Below are positions 60,582 to 64,000 of a DNA stretch of 64,000 nucleotides, piece after piece. Each line of letters opens with the position of its first letter. Positions within the stretch are counted from its first letter, which is position 1. Source of the DNA: Longitalea arenae (GTDB lineage Bacteria; Bacteroidota; Bacteroidia; Chitinophagales; Chitinophagaceae); assembly GCF_016924755.1 (NCBI RefSeq), contig NZ_JAFFJX010000002.1:434001-498000 (forward strand), read 5' to 3'. A model generated the notes under the pieces. That model was not told the origin of the DNA. It saw nothing but the letters and a program-made list of their open reading frames with translations, and made no database searches. A program made the translations under genes and the position numbers.

Positions 60582-61151
60582 CGGAGTTAGTATTTACTAG
60601 GTTATTAACAGTGGATAAAAAAAATTTATAATGGGTACATTAAAGTAGGACAACTAATCTTTGATAGCGCTGCATTTAATCACATGTTCCGCTCACGACA
60701 TGATTAACATGTTTCAAGGTATTAAATACATAAAAACTTCACTTACATGAACTAGTAACGGTCGGGTGGGATATTCCCGGTATTGCCTGGCTGCTCTTTC
60801 AATCAAAATATTGATCAAAAACAATTATACATGCATCTGCATCGCACATGCTGCAAGGTTACTCGGTAGGGAGTCCAAAGATAAGAACTTAGAGAATAAT
60901 ATATATCTAGATGAAATATTGTCAAGCTGAAACAGAGAGTAAAAAACAATCATGGGTTAAAAATACAACAGGCCACCCACCCTTTGGCAGGCAGCGGATG
61001 TATACTTGCATTACTACATAATTATACTTATTGAGAAAAAGGATGGGAACTGGCATGGTCAACAGCTTTGCCTACCATCCGGGGTTTATCAGAAAATAAA
61101 AAACGCAGCTGTATCTGCTTTGGCAGCCGGGGTGGCCGTTCACAGTAAAAA
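60582..61151. other. SusC1 upstream region
   Basis: About 570 bases without a gene. It contains the possible minus-strand -7 element TATCTTTG (60876-60883), an imperfect palindrome TTAATCACATGT (60676-60687)/ACATGATTAA (60698-60707), and no sigma/anti-sigma or regulator gene. The long leader could carry post-transcriptional control. Confidence 0.45.
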
Positions 61152-61180
61152 AAAAGGGCTGCCCGGTGAGCAGCCCTTTT
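61152..61180 (-). terminator. Terminator after the second susD-like gene
   Basis: AAAAGGGCTG pairs with CAGCCCTTTT, and the minus strand continues into a T-run of about nine. It ends transcription of the second SusC/SusD pair. Confidence 0.85.
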
Positions 61181-61201
61181 CAGGTATGGACAAACTATAA
61201 G

Positions 61202-62635
61202 CTATTGATAGCCCTCATTTTGTTGCGGCTTGATGTTGGGATTGGCATCCACTTCGGCCTGCGGTATCGGCAGGATCCTTCTAAAGTTGGTGAATGCTAT
61301 CGTTCTGGCAGTGCTTGGGTAATTGGCACTACGTACCACATCGCGTTTCAGGCGTTGCAGATCAAGGTAGCGGTCACCCTCAAAGGCCAGCTCTTTTCTG
61401 CGTTCTGTGATAATATCTTCGTACAGTTGAGGGCCGGTAGAAACGATTGGCGCAGCGCCTCTGCGGCTGGTGATCTCGTTTACGTACTTAAGGGCGTCTG
61501 CCGGGTTACTTGCCACAGATGCTTCAGCTGCGATAAGATACACCTCACTCAACCGCAGGACTTTGGTATCACTGCGATCGCCGGCCAAACCGGTATATTT
61601 GTTGATGAATACCACGGGGTTATTTTTAGGGCGTTCGCCGGTTGGGTATAAGGTTCTACGAACATCGCTTGCACTGAACAGGCTGTAGAGATCACTGGCC
61701 ACCAGGAAATCGCCATAGTTACCCGCCTGGCTGTACAGGTATGAAAGCGCATCAAATGCAAGATTGCTTACCGCATCGGAAGAAACTTCAAACAGGGTTT
61801 CCAACTGATCTTCCCGGATAGCATTATTCGCCCAGTAAGCAACATAATCTGACTGCCCTACTAATTTGAACTTGCTGTTGTCAATTACATCCAGCGCGGC
61901 TGTTCTCGCATTCGCCATATCGCCCATGGTCAAATACACTTTGGCCTGTAATGCCCTGGCTGCATATTTACTGAACTGCGAAGAGTTCGTGAAAGTCGTC
62001 ATTAAGTTGTAAGCCTGGGTAAGGTCGCTCTGGATCAACGCATATACTTCGGCAACCGTGTTGCGGGCAGGCTTAAGATCTGGATTGTAGGTGGTAATGA
62101 TGGGCAATCCTGGTTTGCTTGGATCTTCCGTATAGGGCCGGGCATAATACCTTACCAGCGTAAAATAGCAAAGGGCCCGCGTAGCGTATGCTTCCCCTTT
62201 GTACTGGTTTACGTTCGCATTGGCCGCAACCGGCGCATTGATGATATTGTTGGCCCTGAGGATCACCGCATATAAGGAAGCCCAAAACCCTAATGCATTG
62301 GCATCCGTTACGGGAAACGTATAGTTATTATACAGCGTATACCGGTTGGTGTTTTGCGAAGACTGATAAGCATTATCGGCCATAACATCGCCTAATACCG
62401 GAATGGTCCTTCCAAATGCGTCGGGCGCATAACTTGTAGTTCCAATGGTCACTCCCGTACGTAACCCGGCATACATACCTCTTGTGGCAACGAGCAGATC
62501 GGCTTCTGTACTTAATGCAGTTTCCGGTGATACAGATGTGGGGGGAGTCAATTCAAGAAAACTCTTGCTGCACGAAGCAAATGTGGCTACGATAACAGCC
62601 AGCCCTAACAGTTTATATTTAGAAAACAGATTCAT
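61202..62635 (-). CDS. SusD/RagB-like outer-membrane lipoprotein (pair 2)
   Basis: A 477-residue lipoprotein with lipobox TFASC (Cys22). The SusD signatures are present: YATRALCYFTLVRYYARPY with TPR-like helices, and RRKELAFEGDRYLDLQRLKRD near the C-terminus. Only distantly similar to the SusD at 55982, so the two pairs probably bind different substrates. It follows its susC gene after 24 bases. Confidence 0.93.
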   Translation of the reverse strand: MNLFSKYKLLGLAVIVATFASCSKSFLELTPPTSVSPETALSTEADLLVATRGMYAGLRTGVTIGTTSYAPDAFGRTIPVLGDVMADNAYQSSQNTNRYTLYNNYTFPVTDANALGFWASLYAVILRANNIINAPVAANANVNQYKGEAYATRALCYFTLVRYYARPYTEDPSKPGLPIITTYNPDLKPARNTVAEVYALIQSDLTQAYNLMTTFTNSSQFSKYAARALQAKVYLTMGDMANARTAALDVIDNSKFKLVGQSDYVAYWANNAIREDQLETLFEVSSDAVSNLAFDALSYLYSQAGNYGDFLVASDLYSLFSASDVRRTLYPTGERPKNNPVVFINKYTGLAGDRSDTKVLRLSEVYLIAAEASVASNPADALKYVNEITSRRGAAPIVSTGPQLYEDIITERRKELAFEGDRYLDLQRLKRDVVRSANYPSTARTIAFTNFRRILPIPQAEVDANPNIKPQQNEGYQ

Positions 62636-62659
62636 AATTGTAATGATTAGATTTTAAGA

Positions 62660-64000
62660 TTAGAAACCAAGGCTCAATCCTACAGTAATGGTTTTGGGAA
62701 TGAATACGTTCAGGTTGGCCTGGCTATTGGTTCCCTGCTCAGGATCGAATGGCAGGTTATCGTCTTTAACCCAGGTGAACAGGTTGGTGCCACGCACGTA
62801 TACAAAAGCATTCGACAGTTTTGCTTTGGAAGCAACAGAAGCTGGAACCGTATAACCCAATTGAATATTACGCAAGCGGATAAAGTCGCCTTTATTCAGA
62901 TAAAAGGTGGAAGAGCTGTTGAAGTTCTTGTTACCATTATAAATGTATCTCGGCACATCTGTAACATCGCCGGGTTTGGTCCAGCGATCGAAGATGCGCG
63001 ACGCTTTATTATAAGTAGCACCAAAGCCGGCGCCCATATAATAACCGCCCCACTGATCCTGTACATAGTTTCCGAAGTTATAGTACAGTTGGGCATCCAG
63101 TGTAAAGCCTTTGTACCTGAACGTGTTGGTCAATGAACCAAAAACTTTGGGCAGCGCACTTCCTACAATGGCGCGGGCAGCTGATGAATAGTTATTGGTT
63201 GTTGTTTGATGGCTAGCGTCGGTGTACCAGAGCGGATCGCCATTGGCAGGATCTACGCCGGCATACTCTCTAAGGTAGAACGATTGAATACTGCTTCCCT
63301 GACGAAGTACAAAGAAGGTGTTCATTACAATTTCGTTGCCATCGGGCAGGCTGGTGATCCTGTTCCTATTGGTGGCGTAGTTAAAATCAACCGACCACTC
63401 AAATTCTTTTGACTTAACAGGCACTGCATGCAGCGCAATTTCAAGCCCCTTGTTTTCCATGGAGCCTATGTTGCGGGTAACTTTTGAGAAACCAGAGGTG
63501 AGTGATAAAGGCATATCCAGCAGCAGGTCTTCCGATTTTCTGACGTAATAATCAACAGTCAGTTGAATACGGTTTTGCAATACGCCTACATCGATACCCA
63601 CGTTAAAAGGTTTGTTCAATTCCCAGGTGAGGCTGCTGTCACCTACGTTGCTGGGAGCGCTGCCTGGTGTTTGGTTATAGTTGAAACCATATCCATATAA
63701 TCTATACCAGTCGTAGTTTCCAATACCGGCATTACCATTTACCCCATAAGACGCACGCAACTTCAACTGGCTGATCTGTTGGATACTCTCAATGAATGCT
63801 TCTTTATCTACATTCCAGGAGGCGCCGACTGACCAGAAATTACCATACTTGTTATTGGCACCAAAACGGGAAGAACCATCCCGGCGGAAGCTTCCCGACA
63901 GAATGTATTTGTCTTCAAAATTGATATTAGCCGAAGAAAATTGCGACAGGAATGAATAATCACTCAAAGTGGCAGTGGCTGTAACCGGGGTAGCACCTAT
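62660..64000 (-). CDS. SusC/RagA-like TonB-dependent transporter, 5' part outside window (pair 2)
   Basis: The C-terminal ~447 residues of a SusC-like barrel. The frame stays open to the window edge, so the N-terminal regulatory domain and plug lie outside. Barrel strands with the pattern KYILSGSFRRDGSSRFG and LKLRASYGVNGNAGIGNYDWYR, ending TVGLSLGF with the terminal Phe, are clear. Partner of the SusD at 61202. Confidence 0.92.
   Translation of the reverse strand: MGATPVTATATLSDYSFLSQFSSANINFEDKYILSGSFRRDGSSRFGANNKYGNFWSVGASWNVDKEAFIESIQQISQLKLRASYGVNGNAGIGNYDWYRLYGYGFNYNQTPGSAPSNVGDSSLTWELNKPFNVGIDVGVLQNRIQLTVDYYVRKSEDLLLDMPLSLTSGFSKVTRNIGSMENKGLEIALHAVPVKSKEFEWSVDFNYATNRNRITSLPDGNEIVMNTFFVLRQGSSIQSFYLREYAGVDPANGDPLWYTDASHQTTTNNYSSAARAIVGSALPKVFGSLTNTFRYKGFTLDAQLYYNFGNYVQDQWGGYYMGAGFGATYNKASRIFDRWTKPGDVTDVPRYIYNGNKNFNSSSTFYLNKGDFIRLRNIQLGYTVPASVASKAKLSNAFVYVRGTNLFTWVKDDNLPFDPEQGTNSQANLNVFIPKTITVGLSLGF

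Overview
The window is chromosomal DNA from a Bacteroidota bacterium, most likely family Chitinophagaceae (Niastella/Chitinophaga-like; the family is inferred from protein character, not from a search). The signs are SusC/SusD pairs, an N-succinylornithine-type carbamoyltransferase, a split transketolase, LytTR two-component genes, a histone-H1-like tail on a DksA-like protein, and promoters of the Bacteroidota type (TAnnTTTG). I see no rRNA or tRNA gene, transposase, phage gene or CRISPR array.

Layout. 1-7046: arginine operon (argC partial, argD, argF', argB, argE, argH), interrupted between argE and argH by a four-helix-bundle gene. 7233-10341: a minus-strand operon of LytS-type kinase, LytTR regulator and M28 peptidase. 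10581-26412: housekeeping genes (dxs, scpA, DUF3078 outer-membrane protein, mscL, ppk2, EamA exporter, frr, wecA-like transferase, transketolase N-half, LolC/E-like permease, rbfA, MsbA-like exporter, DPP-IV-like peptidase). 26596-30895: ileS with a dksA-like gene. 30896-32614: a 1.7 kb non-coding region with a heptamer array, two overlapping hairpins, a terminator and a degenerate 22-bp tandem array. 32615-42597: an almost complete heme cluster, hemJ and hemH on the minus strand and hemA-C-D-E-F-B-L on the plus strand, with a second four-helix-bundle gene between hemF and hemB. 42785-55905: DUF5009-like membrane protein, PepSY protein with a Cys-rich AraC regulator, M23 peptidase, alaS, second M28 peptidase, double-PDZ protein, gatB and a TlpA-like lipoprotein. 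55982-64000: two tandem SusC/SusD pairs, the last SusC running off the end.

The most unusual feature is a layer of short degenerate repeats between, and sometimes inside, the genes. Family A is a heptamer (RCCRGTT), family B a heptamer (ACCATTS), family C an octamer (GAGATTTN or TCGGGATT) and family D an octamer (TGCTGATN). They often occur as two arrays in opposite orientation around a short spacer, usually starting within a few bases of a stop codon. In two places the spacer holds a four-helix-bundle (S23/IVS-type) gene, so these look like full-length versions of an element whose other copies are empty. Related repeats lie in frame inside hemC and ileS, and a small CCYGCC-N4-GGCRGG palindrome lies in frame inside argB and argF'. 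Together this suggests a palindromic-repeat system comparable to the IVS elements of 23S rRNA and the Rickettsia palindromic elements. That link is inference.
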